Part shown: positions 21,226 to 29,980 of the stretch, piece after piece
Layout of the letters: each line of letters starts with the position of its first letter
Position numbering within the stretch: position 1 is the first letter of the stretch
Assembly: GCA_025998875.1 (NCBI GenBank)
Contig: AP024675.1
Location: 1,009,589-1,073,588, forward strand
Length of the DNA stretch: 64,000 nt
Reading direction: 5' to 3'
Origin: Bacteroidota bacterium
GTDB taxonomy: Bacteria; Bacteroidota; Rhodothermia; JANXDC01
Notes under the pieces: model-generated
The model's input: the letters and a program-made list of their open reading frames with translations, nothing else
Told to the model about the DNA's origin: nothing
Databases searched by the model: none
Position numbers and translations under genes: made by a program

Positions 21226-23736
21226 ATGCGACACGGTATCGGAATCGGCATATGGGCTCTGTTGCTTATCCTAAGCGGGCCTGTGCGAGCGCAGCAAAGC
21301 GGTGCGCCTGAACAACATCCCTTTCTCGAGGGCCCCAAGACGTATACCCTTCTGGATATCCTCGTGGAAGGCGCCCAGAGCCCGGCAACGCGCGAGCTGG
21401 TGCTGAGCGCAAGCGGCCTCTACAAGGGCATGACGATCCGCATCCCCGGCGATGCCATTCCGAATGCCATCCGCCAGCTCTACCGGTTGGGCCTTTTCTC
21501 CGATGTGCAGATCCGCCAGGAACGGGTCGTGGGGGATGGGGTTTTCCTGGTGATCGCCGTACGCGAAGAGCCACGCCTGGAGGACTATGAGATCCGGGGG
21601 GTGAAGCGGGGGGAGCGAGAGGATTTGCGCAAACGGCTGCTGCTTGCCCGCGGCACCTCGGTTTCGCGCAGTACGCTTGAGCGCGCTCGTCGGCTCATAG
21701 CCGAATATTTCCAGAAAAAAGGCCATCTGCAGGTGCAGGTGCGCACCCATCGAGATTCCCTACCCGACCGGCCGGGATATGTGCGCCTGATCTTCGAGGT
21801 GGATAAAGGGCCCGTAGTAGAGGTCAAAGACATCCTCGTTGAGGGCAATCAGGCCATGTCGGACGGTTGGGTCCGTCGGCGCCTCAAGAAAACCAAGCGG
21901 GACGCCTGGTGGCGCTTCTGGGGGCGGGCCCGGTTTGATCCCGTCGAGTGGCGAGAGGACCTCAAAAACCTGGTCGAGGCCTATAACGAGCAGGGTTTCC
22001 GCGACGCGCGCGTGCTGCGCGATACCGTGTACTACGACTCCACGCGGGCCGGGCTGGTCGTGGCGCTCTCCCTGTACGAGGGTCCCCGGTATTACGTGCG
22101 TCGGATCGAGTGGCGGGGCAATACGGTCTATAGTGACGAGCAGTTGACCGAGGTGCTGGGCTTTAAGCCCGGAGAGCGCTATAACGCCAAAAAGCTCCAG
22201 CGCAACCTGCAGTTCAACCCCAACGGGCTTGATGTATACGGGCTGTATCAGAACAACGGGTATCTGTTCTTTCAGGCCCAGCTGGAGGAGCGCGTTGTGG
22301 CGCCGGATTCGGTAGATCTGCTCTTTGATCTCTACGAGGGCGAGATCGCCACCATCCGGCGCGTGCAGATTGTGGGCAACACGAAGACCAAGGAGCATGT
22401 CATCCGGCGCGAGCTGCGCACCTTGCCGGGGGATAAGTTCAGCCGGGAGGCGATTCAGCGCAGCGTTCGAGAGCTGGCCGTGCTGGGGTTTTTTGAGCCT
22501 GAACAGATCCGGCCCGATTACCAGGTCGACCCCGAAAAGCGCACGGTGGATCTGACCTACTCCGTGGTCGAGAAAGGGGGCGATCAGTTGGAGCTTTCGG
22601 GATCCTACGGGGGGCGCTACATTGGCCTTATTCTGGGTCTGCGTCTGGCCTTCAATAATTTTTCCCTACAGGACATCACCAAAAAGAGCGCCTGGCGGCC
22701 GCTGCCTTCGGGGGATGGGCAGAAGCTCAGCCTGGGGGTGCAGGTGGCCGGCCGGAGCTATCAGTCCTACTCCATCAGCTTCACGGAGCCCTGGTTCGGC
22801 GGCCGCCCCATGCCCGCCAGCGTGAGCCTGTACCACAATCGGCGCTCCTTTGGGCTTTATGATTACTACTATTACGACCTCTACGGGCTTCCCCTTCCCC
22901 CCGATAGCCTGCTCAATCAACGGCGGGAGCATTTCAACACCAGCGGCTTGTCCGTGAGCCTGGGTCGGCGACTGTCCTGGCCGGATGATTTCTTTCAGCT
23001 CAGCCACGGGTTGAGTTATCAGATCTACGACGTTCGGCTCCAGAGCGCAGGCTCTTACTATGGGCTGCCCAATGGCGTACATCAGACGCTGAGCCTGCGG
23101 CAGACCCTGAGCCGGAGCTCGATCGATAATCCGTTCTTCCCCCGGACGGGATCGGAGGCCACGCTCACGCTCGATGTAGCCCTGCCCTTGCCGAGATTTA
23201 TCCAGTATCACAAGTGGCGCCTGAATCTGCGCTGGAACGTGCCCGTGATCGGGGACCTGGTCCTGGGCGCTTCGCTCGATTACGGCTATCTGGGCTCTTT
23301 CCGCCGCGGAGAACGCAGCCCGTTTGAGCGCTTCTACATCGGGGGAACGATCCTGGAGGCCCAGCAGTTCTTTGGCCAGGATATCGTCTTCATGCGCGGA
23401 TATCGGGGGGGCAGTCAGCTCATCTCCCCGCGCACCCCTCAGGGGCCGGTAGGGGGTACGATTTTGAACAAGTACTCCTTTGAGCTGCGCTATCCCCTGG
23501 TGCAGAACCAGCAGTTCAACCTGTTTCCGTATCTGTTCGTGGACGCGGGAAATACATGGCTGGATTTTGCCTCCTACCTGCCCACCCAGTTGTATCGATC
23601 CGCCGGCGTGGGCGTGCGCCTGTTTCTTCCCATTCTGGGCCTGCTGGATCTGAACTACGGGTATGCCTTTGACAGCATACCGGGGATAAGCCGGCCGGGA
23701 TGGGTGTTTCAGTTCAGTATAGGACCTCAGTTCTGA
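21226..23736 (+). CDS. bamA: Outer membrane assembly factor BamA
   Basis: An 836-residue outer-membrane insertase. A signal peptide (about residues 1-22, ending VRAQQ) is followed by a tandem of POTRA domains (about residues 38-450, with repeats such as ILVEGNQAMSD and VQIVGNTKTKEHVIRREL) and a 16-strand barrel of the bacterial surface antigen family. The protein ends in phenylalanine (SIGPQF), the usual outer-membrane C-terminal signal. The segment FMRGYRGG near residue 725 corresponds to the conserved loop-6 VRGY/F motif. It is followed by two Skp-like chaperone genes and is probably co-transcribed with uppS. Confidence 0.95.
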   Translation: MRHGIGIGIWALLLILSGPVRAQQSGAPEQHPFLEGPKTYTLLDILVEGAQSPATRELVLSASGLYKGMTIRIPGDAIPNAIRQLYRLGLFSDVQIRQERVVGDGVFLVIAVREEPRLEDYEIRGVKRGEREDLRKRLLLARGTSVSRSTLERARRLIAEYFQKKGHLQVQVRTHRDSLPDRPGYVRLIFEVDKGPVVEVKDILVEGNQAMSDGWVRRRLKKTKRDAWWRFWGRARFDPVEWREDLKNLVEAYNEQGFRDARVLRDTVYYDSTRAGLVVALSLYEGPRYYVRRIEWRGNTVYSDEQLTEVLGFKPGERYNAKKLQRNLQFNPNGLDVYGLYQNNGYLFFQAQLEERVVAPDSVDLLFDLYEGEIATIRRVQIVGNTKTKEHVIRRELRTLPGDKFSREAIQRSVRELAVLGFFEPEQIRPDYQVDPEKRTVDLTYSVVEKGGDQLELSGSYGGRYIGLILGLRLAFNNFSLQDITKKSAWRPLPSGDGQKLSLGVQVAGRSYQSYSISFTEPWFGGRPMPASVSLYHNRRSFGLYDYYYYDLYGLPLPPDSLLNQRREHFNTSGLSVSLGRRLSWPDDFFQLSHGLSYQIYDVRLQSAGSYYGLPNGVHQTLSLRQTLSRSSIDNPFFPRTGSEATLTLDVALPLPRFIQYHKWRLNLRWNVPVIGDLVLGASLDYGYLGSFRRGERSPFERFYIGGTILEAQQFFGQDIVFMRGYRGGSQLISPRTPQGPVGGTILNKYSFELRYPLVQNQQFNLFPYLFVDAGNTWLDFASYLPTQLYRSAGVGVRLFLPILGLLDLNYGYAFDSIPGISRPGWVFQFSIGPQF

Positions 23737-23749
23737 GCACGGGATAGCC

Positions 23750-24289
23750 ATGCGGTGCGTCGGGCTGCTTGCCATCCTGGGGCTGTGGGCCCTTTCGGCC
23801 AACGCCCAGCAGAAAATCGGCTACATCGACTCGGAGCAGATTCTGAACAGGTTGCCCGAATATCAGGACGCCCAGCAGCGCCTAGAACGCCTGGCCCAGC
23901 AGTGGCAACAACAGTTGGAGGCGATGCAGCGGGAAATCGACCAGCTGTTTCGCGACTATCAGGCCCGGGAGGTGCTGTATACAGAGGAGATGCGGCGCCA
24001 GAAGCAGCAGGAGATCCTCAACAAGGAGCGCGCGCTGGAGCAGTTTCGTGAGCAGAAGTTCGGCCCCCAGGGCGAGCTGTTCCAGCAGCAGACCCAGCTG
24101 ATCCGGCCCATTCAGGAACGGGTCTTGCAGGCGCTGCGCCAGGTGGCCGAGGAACAGGGTTATGATTTTGTTTTTGATAGATCGGGCTCGCTGCTGTTTC
24201 TCTATGCGCGCCCGCAGTACGATCTAACCGATCGGGTGCTGGAGAAGCTCGGCATCAGCGCCACACCCGCACCGACACGAAGACAGTAA
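23750..24289 (+). CDS. OmpH/Skp-family periplasmic chaperone, copy 1
   Basis: A 179-residue exported protein with a signal peptide (about 1-20, ending SANAQ), the OmpH opening KIGYIDSEQILNRLPEYQDAQ-type block, a long Gln/Glu-rich coiled coil (about 40-130), and a C-terminal segment ending in DLTDRVLEKLGI. Skp-like proteins hold unfolded outer-membrane proteins in the periplasm for BamA. It starts 13 bp after bamA, and a paralogue follows directly, as in many Bacteroidota. Confidence 0.9.
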   Translation: MRCVGLLAILGLWALSANAQQKIGYIDSEQILNRLPEYQDAQQRLERLAQQWQQQLEAMQREIDQLFRDYQAREVLYTEEMRRQKQQEILNKERALEQFREQKFGPQGELFQQQTQLIRPIQERVLQALRQVAEEQGYDFVFDRSGSLLFLYARPQYDLTDRVLEKLGISATPAPTRRQ

Positions 24290-24318
24290 CTTGGCAAACC
24301 AACAAAGGAGCGCTATAC

Positions 24319-24867
24319 ATGATGCGGTATTGCCTTTTTGTCCTTTTTCTCCTCGGGCATTCGGCGTGGGCTCAACAGCCGCAGTCAGCCGCTTCCACCC
24401 AGTCGGCCGCTGTTGCCGTGCCGATAGGCTATACGCGGGTGGACTTCATCCTCTCTAAGCTGCCCGAAGTGGCCGCCGTGCAGAAGCAGCTGGAAAACCT
24501 GGCGCAGCGCCACCAGGCTGAATATCAGCAGAAGCTGCAGGATTTCGATAAGCAACTGCAGGACTACCAGCGCCGGGTAGCCCTCATGTCCCCTGATGCC
24601 CGACAGCGTCGTGAGCAGGAGCTAGCCACCCTGCAGAGCCAGCTGCAGCAGTTCGCCATGGAGAAAAACCGGGAACTGGAGCAAAAGGAAGCCGAGCTCA
24701 TGCAGCCCATTCTGGACCGCATCCAGAAGGCTATCGAGGAGGTAGCCCGGGAGCGGCGTCTGGCCCTGGTCCTTAACACCGGCATAGGAGCGAGCCCGAT
24801 TTTGCTCTACGCCGATGACCGATACGACATCACAGAGGCGGTGCTCAAAAAACTGGGGATCAATTGA
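24319..24867 (+). CDS. OmpH/Skp-family periplasmic chaperone, copy 2
   Basis: A 182-residue paralogue of the preceding gene. It has a signal peptide (about 1-18, ending SAWAQ), a Ser/Ala/Gln-rich linker, the OmpH block IGYTRVDFILSKLPEV, a coiled coil (about 55-140) and the C-terminal DITEAVLKKLGI that mirrors copy 1. AAAGGAG lies upstream of the ATG. The two copies probably form homo- or hetero-trimers that serve BamA; this is inference from the family. Confidence 0.9.
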   Translation: MMRYCLFVLFLLGHSAWAQQPQSAASTQSAAVAVPIGYTRVDFILSKLPEVAAVQKQLENLAQRHQAEYQQKLQDFDKQLQDYQRRVALMSPDARQRREQELATLQSQLQQFAMEKNRELEQKEAELMQPILDRIQKAIEEVARERRLALVLNTGIGASPILLYADDRYDITEAVLKKLGIN

Positions 24868-24895
24868 TCCTGACTCGGCAGGTGCGGACTGTGTC

Positions 24896-24925
24896 TTGAC
24901 TGGCCTCCGGTCATGCGCGTATATT
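24896..24925 (+). promoter_or_regulatory. Promoter of the tRNA-Gly gene
   Basis: TTGACT (24896-24901) and TATATT (24920-24925) are separated by 18 bp, and the predicted start of transcription is about 8 bp before the mature tRNA 5' end. This is the best sigma70-like site in the window. Confidence 0.65.
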
Positions 24926-24939
24926 AGCACCTGCTACAG

Positions 24940-25013
24940 GCGGGACTAGCTCAGTTGGTTAGAGCGCAACCTTGCCAAGGTTGAGGTCGCGGGTTCGAAT
25001 CCCGTGTCCCGCT
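24940..25013 (+). tRNA. tRNA-Gly (anticodon GCC)
   Basis: A full cloverleaf can be drawn: acceptor GCGGGAC pairs with GTCCCGC, the D arm contains GCTCAGTTGGTTAGAGC, the anticodon stem CAACC/GGTTG encloses TTGCCAA with anticodon GCC, and the T arm is GCGGG-TTCGAAT-CCCGT. The discriminator base is T. CCA is not encoded, so the CCA-adding enzyme is needed. The gene is monocistronic, with its own promoter and terminator. Confidence 0.97.
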
Positions 25014-25021
25014 CTCCGGTC

Positions 25022-25046
25022 CCCGGGCAAAAGCCCGGGTTTTTTT
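25022..25046 (+). terminator. Intrinsic terminator of tRNA-Gly
   Basis: A 7-bp stem CCCGGGC (25022-25028) and GCCCGGG (25033-25039) with an AAAA loop is followed by seven T. It starts nine bases after the tRNA and ends 21 bp before the dedA start codon. Confidence 0.92.
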
Positions 25047-25067
25047 GTTTTCTCCGCAGAGGACGCC

Positions 25068-25700
25068 ATGGATAGTGCCGAGTGGGTGGCTTTCCTGCGC
25101 GGGTTGCCGCCTGTAGGGTTGTATCTGGCCATCTGGGCGGTGGCCTACCTGGAGAACGTGCTTCCCCCCATCCCGGGCGACGTGGTTGTGGTCTTTGGAG
25201 GGTATCTGGCCGGTCTGGGTATGCTCAACCCCTGGGGGCTATGGTTCGGAGCGGTCGTAGCCAGTACACTCGGGTTTATGACCATGTACCGGATCGGCTA
25301 TCGGCTGGGGCCGGCCCTCTTCAGTCGGAGGCGATTTTTGTTTCTCTCCAACCGTCATCTGCGGGCAGCCCGTCGCTGGCTGATTCGTTATGGCCTTATC
25401 GCCGTGGTAGTGAATCGCTTTCTGAGCGGTACGCGTTCGGTGATTTCCCTGGTGGCTGGCCTGGCCCATATGCCCTTGGGCCCCGTAACGATCGCCGCCG
25501 CCCTGAGCACCTCCCTGTGGACGGGCCTGCTCATCGCGCTGGGATACTGGCTGGGCGATCGATGGCAAGAGGTGAGCCAGTATTTGTCCCGCTACAGCCA
25601 GCTTCTGCTCCTTGTCCTCGTTGCGGGCGCCTCGCTCTATGTGGCCCTGCGCCTTCTGCGCCGGCGCAGGGAAAAGACGGGGCCGGCCGAATCCGGATAG
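25068..25700 (+). CDS. DedA-family membrane protein
   Basis: A 210-residue inner-membrane protein with about five hydrophobic segments. Conserved features are AYLENVLPPIPGDVVVVFGGYLA (acidic residue and P-x-P in the first re-entrant region) and NRFLSGTRSVISLVAGLAHM (the family R-F-x-P/S-G-x-R block). DedA proteins are linked to membrane homeostasis and, for some members, recycling of undecaprenyl phosphate or phospholipid flipping. The ATG at 25068 follows AGAGGA. It lies just after the tRNA terminator, so its promoter is unclear. Downstream genes are also envelope-related. Confidence 0.9.
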   Translation: MDSAEWVAFLRGLPPVGLYLAIWAVAYLENVLPPIPGDVVVVFGGYLAGLGMLNPWGLWFGAVVASTLGFMTMYRIGYRLGPALFSRRRFLFLSNRHLRAARRWLIRYGLIAVVVNRFLSGTRSVISLVAGLAHMPLGPVTIAAALSTSLWTGLLIALGYWLGDRWQEVSQYLSRYSQLLLLVLVAGASLYVALRLLRRRREKTGPAESG

Positions 25701-25764
25701 GGTTGGCATTTGAGGCGTTGTTCTGCTACTTTGATGCTGTGCTTCGGGAAGCTTCGGGGGCTTG

Positions 25765-26877
25765 GTGCGCATCGCCTACGGGATCAGCGGTGAGGGCAGA
25801 GGGCATACCTCACGGGCCCTGGCCATTGCGGAGGCACTGGAAGCCCAGGGACATGAGGTGCTCTACGTTGCCGGAGGAACGGCCTACGAGATCCTGACCC
25901 AGCTCCGCAAACCCGTGTTGCGGGTCCCGGCCCTGGAGCATGTGCTCTGCGACAACCGGATCCTGCTGTGGCGTACCGCCCGGCATAATCTTCCCCATCT
26001 GCTCCGGGCCCGCCGCTGGATCGAGGCGGTGGCGCGGGCGCTGGAGGAGTTCGGGGCCGAATGGCTGATCAACGATTTTGAATACTACAGCGCCCGTGCT
26101 GCCCGCCTGACGGGGGTGCCTGTGGTGAATCTGAACCACCAGCAGATTCTCACGGAGACCCGCTACCCGATTCCCTGGCGCTACTTGTCCGATGCCTGGC
26201 TGGTGCGCCTGATCGTGCGCTGGATCACGGCCCCGCCGAGCCGTCTGACCATCATCCCGAGCTTCCTCTCCCTGCCCCTCCGACGTCCGGACCGGGTCCG
26301 ACTCGTTCCGCCCGTGCTCCGCTCCGCCGTGCTGGAACAGGATCCGGGGGAAGGGGAGCATGTGCTCGTGTATCTAAACCGGAGCCATGGAGCCGAGGGC
26401 CTGCTTGGGATGTTGAGCCGGTTTGCACCCGTGCCCTTTCGCGTGTATGGCTTCCCTACCCTTATCCCCGTGGGGCGAAATATCGTGTTGCGGCCTTTGG
26501 GGCTGGGGCATTTTCTGCGGGATCTGGCCTCGGCACGTGCGGTGATCGCCACGGCGGGTTTTACGCTCATATCCGAGGCCCTATATCTGGGCAAACCCCT
26601 TCTGGTGTTGCCCAATCGGGGGATTTTCGAGCAGACCTTCAACGCCTGGTGCCTGCAGAAGAGCGGTCAGGGCATGGCCGTCATTGGACGGGCCCCGCGG
26701 ATGGAAGATATCGCCTCGTTTCTGGAGTGCCTTCCCCTCTACCGGCGGGCCATTGGCTCCGGGTTCGAGCCGGGCAATGGGACGGTGCTTCAGCTGCTTG
26801 AGGCGCTATGGCGTCAGGGGAGGGGAACGACACGCGGCCGTGTTTTGTTCGCGGAAAGCGGCTCTGTATATTCGTAA
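25765..26877 (+). CDS. MJ1255/VC2487-type glycosyltransferase
   Basis: A 370-residue GT-B fold protein, related in layout to UDP-GlcNAc:lipid transferases such as MurG. It opens with IAYGISGEGRGHTSRALAIAEAL (acceptor loop with GxGH), and has the donor-side block ATAGFTLISEALYLGKPLLVLP with EQTFNAWCLQ, as in the TIGR00661-like family. The probable start is the GTG at 25765 after GGGGG; a TTG one codon upstream is possible. The donor and acceptor are unknown. Its position before a serine palmitoyltransferase-like gene suggests a glycolipid role, but this is inference. Confidence 0.72.
   Translation: MRIAYGISGEGRGHTSRALAIAEALEAQGHEVLYVAGGTAYEILTQLRKPVLRVPALEHVLCDNRILLWRTARHNLPHLLRARRWIEAVARALEEFGAEWLINDFEYYSARAARLTGVPVVNLNHQQILTETRYPIPWRYLSDAWLVRLIVRWITAPPSRLTIIPSFLSLPLRRPDRVRLVPPVLRSAVLEQDPGEGEHVLVYLNRSHGAEGLLGMLSRFAPVPFRVYGFPTLIPVGRNIVLRPLGLGHFLRDLASARAVIATAGFTLISEALYLGKPLLVLPNRGIFEQTFNAWCLQKSGQGMAVIGRAPRMEDIASFLECLPLYRRAIGSGFEPGNGTVLQLLEALWRQGRGTTRGRVLFAESGSVYS
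26845..26872 (+). promoter_or_regulatory. Possible promoter for the alpha-oxoamine synthase gene
   Basis: TTGTTC (26845-26850) and TATATT (26867-26872) are 16 bp apart and lie at the 3' end of the glycosyltransferase gene, about 38 bp before the next ATG. The match is moderate and partly coding. Confidence 0.3.
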
Positions 26878-26909
26878 ACGTTTTGGGCTTCAAACAAAGG
26901 GCGAGCGTT

Positions 26910-28139
26910 ATGTCCCAGACACCCATGACCCGGGCTGCCGACCTGTTCGAGAAGTGCCGTCAATTCACCCGGCCACAGGAAGTGGCCGCCATGGGCTTGC
27001 ACCCCTATTTCAAGCCCGTCTCGGAGAATTACGGCACCCGCGTCGTCATCGAAGGCCGTACGGTCGTCATGGCCGGGTCCAACAACTATCTGGGATTGAC
27101 CACCGATCCACGGGTCATTGAGGCGGCCAAGAAAGCCATCGAGAAATACGGTACGGGATGTACGGGTTCGCGCTACCTCAACGGTACGCTGGACATCCAC
27201 CTCGAACTGGAGGAACGCCTGGCCGCCTTCATGGGCAAGGAGGCCTGTGTGCTCTTTAGCACGGGCTATCAGACCAATCAGGGGGTAATTCAGGCGCTGG
27301 CCGGCAAGGGGGACCTGATATTTTCCGACAAGGACAACCATGCCAGTATCGTCGTGGGCACGATGGTCTCCCTGGCCGAGACGATTCGCTACCGACATAA
27401 CGACATCGAACATCTGCGCCGGCTTCTGGAACGCGCCGACCCCGCGGCGGCCAAGTTGATCGTCACCGACGGGGTCTTTTCCATGAGCGGCGCCCTGGTC
27501 CGCTTGCCTGAGCTGGTCCAGCTGGCCAAGGAGTTTGGCGCCAAGCTCATGGTCGACGACGCGCACGCGGTAGGCGTCATAGGACCGGGCGGTCGGGGTA
27601 CAGCGGCGTATTTCGGGCTTACCGATGCAGTCGATCTCATCACGGGCACCTTCAGCAAGAGCTTTGCCTCCCTGGGCGGCTTTGTGGTCGGCGAGGCGCC
27701 CGTAATCCAATGGATCCGATACAAGTCTCCGGCGCATATCTTCAGCGCCTCCATGCCCCCGGCCAACGTGGCCACGGTTATGAAGTGTCTGGAGATCCTG
27801 CAGGAAGAGCCCTGGCGCCTGGAGCGGTTGCATGAGATCTCCGAGTACATGCGCCGTAACTTCCGCCAGATGGGCTTTAACATCTGGGAAAGCCAGACGC
27901 CCATTATCCCCGTCGTGATCGGGGACGATATGCAGTGCTTCCGCTTCTGGCGCGATCTTTTCGATGAGGGCGTCTACGTCAACGCCGTCATCAGCCCGGC
28001 TGTGCCGCCCGGTCAGGCCCTGCTGCGCACCAGCTATATGGCTACCCACACCCAGGAAGAGCTCGACTTTATTCTGGAAGCGTTCTACAAGGTGGGGGTC
28101 AAACATGGGATTATCGACCGAAACGGCCGACGGGACTAA
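26910..28139 (+). CDS. Alpha-oxoamine synthase, probable serine palmitoyltransferase
   Basis: A 409-residue PLP enzyme of the AONS/KBL/SPT family, which condenses an amino acid with an acyl-CoA. Key residues are visible: the PLP lysine Lys250 (TFSKSFASLGG), His144 (DKDNHASIV) that stacks on PLP, and Asp217/His219 (VDDAHAVGV). AGSNNYLGLT at the N-terminus and the motif CTGSRYLNGT are family-wide. The N-terminal FEKCRQFT...AMGLHPYF block resembles Bacteroidota serine palmitoyltransferases more than BioF or KBL. No biotin genes or threonine dehydrogenase lie nearby. The next gene overlaps by 35 bp and encodes an N-acyltransferase, which would fit ceramide synthesis. KBL remains the alternative. 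Confidence 0.72.
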   Translation: MSQTPMTRAADLFEKCRQFTRPQEVAAMGLHPYFKPVSENYGTRVVIEGRTVVMAGSNNYLGLTTDPRVIEAAKKAIEKYGTGCTGSRYLNGTLDIHLELEERLAAFMGKEACVLFSTGYQTNQGVIQALAGKGDLIFSDKDNHASIVVGTMVSLAETIRYRHNDIEHLRRLLERADPAAAKLIVTDGVFSMSGALVRLPELVQLAKEFGAKLMVDDAHAVGVIGPGGRGTAAYFGLTDAVDLITGTFSKSFASLGGFVVGEAPVIQWIRYKSPAHIFSASMPPANVATVMKCLEILQEEPWRLERLHEISEYMRRNFRQMGFNIWESQTPIIPVVIGDDMQCFRFWRDLFDEGVYVNAVISPAVPPGQALLRTSYMATHTQEELDFILEAFYKVGVKHGIIDRNGRRD

Positions 28140-29280
28140 AACGCACACCGCTGCCCCGTTTCGGCTCTTCGCGGTGCAGGAACGCCGGGATTGGCTTCGA
28201 TTCCTGGACTTCCCCTATCGGTTGTATCAACGGGATCCGAACTGGGTCCCCCCGCTTCGCCTGGAGCAGAAGACCCTGCTGGACCCGGCGCGCAACCCGT
28301 TTTTCGAGCATTCCCGGATGGCTCTTTTTCTGGCTGAGCGGGAGGGTCGGGTGATCGGGCGCATTGCCGCCATCGAAAACGGCAACCATCTGGCCACACA
28401 CCAGGACGGGGTGGGGTTTTTCGGCTTCTTCGAGGTCGTGCCGGAATATCCCGTGGCGGCTGCGCTCCTGGAGCAGGCGGCCCAATGGCTGCGAGAGCGC
28501 GGGCTTCTTTTCATGCGCGGACCGGCCAATCCCTCCCTCAACGATACGGCCGGGCTGCTTGTAGAGGGCTTCGAGCGCCCACCGGTTTTGCTCATGCCCT
28601 ACAACCCGCCCTACTACGTGGAGTTCATAGAGCGTTTCGGGTTGCGCAAGGTCATGGGCATGTATGCCTACTATGTGGATGTGGAGACCGTCCAGATGGA
28701 GAAGCTGGAGCGGGGGGTAAAGATCGTCCACCACCGCTTGCCCGGCCTTTCGGTGCGCAAAGTCGACCTGCGTCACTTTGCCCGCGAGGCCCGCATCGTA
28801 CACCACATCTACAACGAGGCCTGGCGGGACAACTGGGGCTTTGTGCCCATGACCGAGCGGGAGTTCGAGCATCTGGCCGGCGCGCTGCGTGCCATCGTCG
28901 ACCCCCACATCGTCTTTATCGCCGAGCTCAATGGCCAGCCCGTTGGATTTTCCGTCTCCCTACCCAACCTGAACGAAGCCCTGATTCATATCCGCGACGG
29001 CCGATTGCTACCCTTCGGTATCTTTCGGCTTCTCTGGCAGACCCGCGTGCGCCGGATCCAGGGTATCCGGACCATCATCATGGGCGTGCTTCCGGCCTAT
29101 CGGGGTCGGGGTATCGATGCCGTTATGCATTATCATACCATCCAGGAGGGTATACGGCGTGGCTACCGATATGCGGAGCTCAGCTGGGTGCTGGAGAACA
29201 ACGAGATGATGAACCGGGCGGCGCGCTCCATCGGCGCCGTGCCGTATAAGCGATACGCCATCTACGAGATGCCCCTCTGA
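28105..29280 (+). CDS. GNAT-like N-acyltransferase (possible bacterial ceramide synthase type)
   Basis: A 391-residue protein with an N-terminal region (FRLFAVQ..DFPYRLYQRDPNWVPPL) and a C-terminal GNAT-like core with the acetyl-CoA loop VLPAYRGRGID around residue 330. Proteins of this layout are common in Bacteroidota and are annotated as uncharacterised N-acetyltransferases. The ATG at 28105 lies inside the preceding gene, a strong sign of translational coupling with the serine palmitoyltransferase-like enzyme. Caulobacter ceramide synthase was reported as a GNAT-type acyltransferase next to SPT, so N-acylation of the sphingoid base is a reasonable hypothesis; the identity is not proven by sequence here. 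Confidence 0.65.
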   Translation: MGLSTETADGTKTHTAAPFRLFAVQERRDWLRFLDFPYRLYQRDPNWVPPLRLEQKTLLDPARNPFFEHSRMALFLAEREGRVIGRIAAIENGNHLATHQDGVGFFGFFEVVPEYPVAAALLEQAAQWLRERGLLFMRGPANPSLNDTAGLLVEGFERPPVLLMPYNPPYYVEFIERFGLRKVMGMYAYYVDVETVQMEKLERGVKIVHHRLPGLSVRKVDLRHFAREARIVHHIYNEAWRDNWGFVPMTEREFEHLAGALRAIVDPHIVFIAELNGQPVGFSVSLPNLNEALIHIRDGRLLPFGIFRLLWQTRVRRIQGIRTIIMGVLPAYRGRGIDAVMHYHTIQEGIRRGYRYAELSWVLENNEMMNRAARSIGAVPYKRYAIYEMPL

Positions 29281-29281
29281 G

Positions 29282-29980
29282 ATGTGGGACCGGATTCGCT
29301 TCGTATACTGCGATCTGGATGATACCCTCCTAGACCACTCCGGTGCAGAGCGCCGGGCGCTCCGGGAGGTTCAGCAGGCCTATCCGGAGCTTGCCCGTCT
29401 CCGAGGGGGATATCGACTCTACCGCCGCATCAATCAGATGCTCTGGGACGCCTACGGACGTGGGGAGATCGGGCGCGAAGCGCTGCGCAAGCTCCGCTTT
29501 GCCCTCTGGTTGCGCCTGCTCGGAGGGGATCCGGGTCGGTGGGCGGAGGTGGAGGCCGCCTACTTAAACCGGTATGCGGCCCACTGGCGCTGGCTTCCCG
29601 GGGCGCGGAGGGCCTGGTTATCTCTGGGTCGGCGCTGGCCGCTGGGGTTGCTTTCCAACGGGTTGCTGGAAATTCAGCGCGCCAAACTGGCCCGTTTTCC
29701 CGAGTTGCAGCAGGCCCGGGTTGCTATTCTGGCCGAAGAGGTGGGGTTGCGCAAGCCCGATCCGGCTATTTTCGAGCTGGCCCTGGAGCGAGCAGGCCTC
29801 CGAGCCGAAGAGGTGCTCGTTATCGGGGACAGCTACGAGACGGATATCGCCCCCGCCCGGGCGCTCGGTATGCGCACGCTCTGGATCCATCCCGATCACC
29901 CGGTGAGCCTGCCGGCCGACGCGATCGCGCCCTCCCTGTTTGCCTGGACACGTACGCTGCAGAAGGAGCATGTCCTGTGA
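29282..29980 (+). CDS. HAD-superfamily hydrolase (YjjG/PGP-like)
   Basis: A 232-residue phosphatase-like protein with HAD motif I YCDLDDTLLD (nucleophile Asp10, acid Asp12), motif II LLSNG near residue 124, and motifs III/IV in GLRKPDPAIF and IGDSYETDIAPA. The helical cap lies between motifs I and II. It starts one base after the GNAT-like gene and its stop overlaps the next start, so it belongs to the same operon. The substrate is unknown; nucleotides, sugar phosphates or a lipid phosphate are all possible. Confidence 0.85.
   Translation: MWDRIRFVYCDLDDTLLDHSGAERRALREVQQAYPELARLRGGYRLYRRINQMLWDAYGRGEIGREALRKLRFALWLRLLGGDPGRWAEVEAAYLNRYAAHWRWLPGARRAWLSLGRRWPLGLLSNGLLEIQRAKLARFPELQQARVAILAEEVGLRKPDPAIFELALERAGLRAEEVLVIGDSYETDIAPARALGMRTLWIHPDHPVSLPADAIAPSLFAWTRTLQKEHVL

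Noticed and set aside
26814-28148. A 444-codon open frame on the minus strand
   Set aside because: It mirrors the alpha-oxoamine synthase gene, whose PLP motifs are intact on the plus strand.
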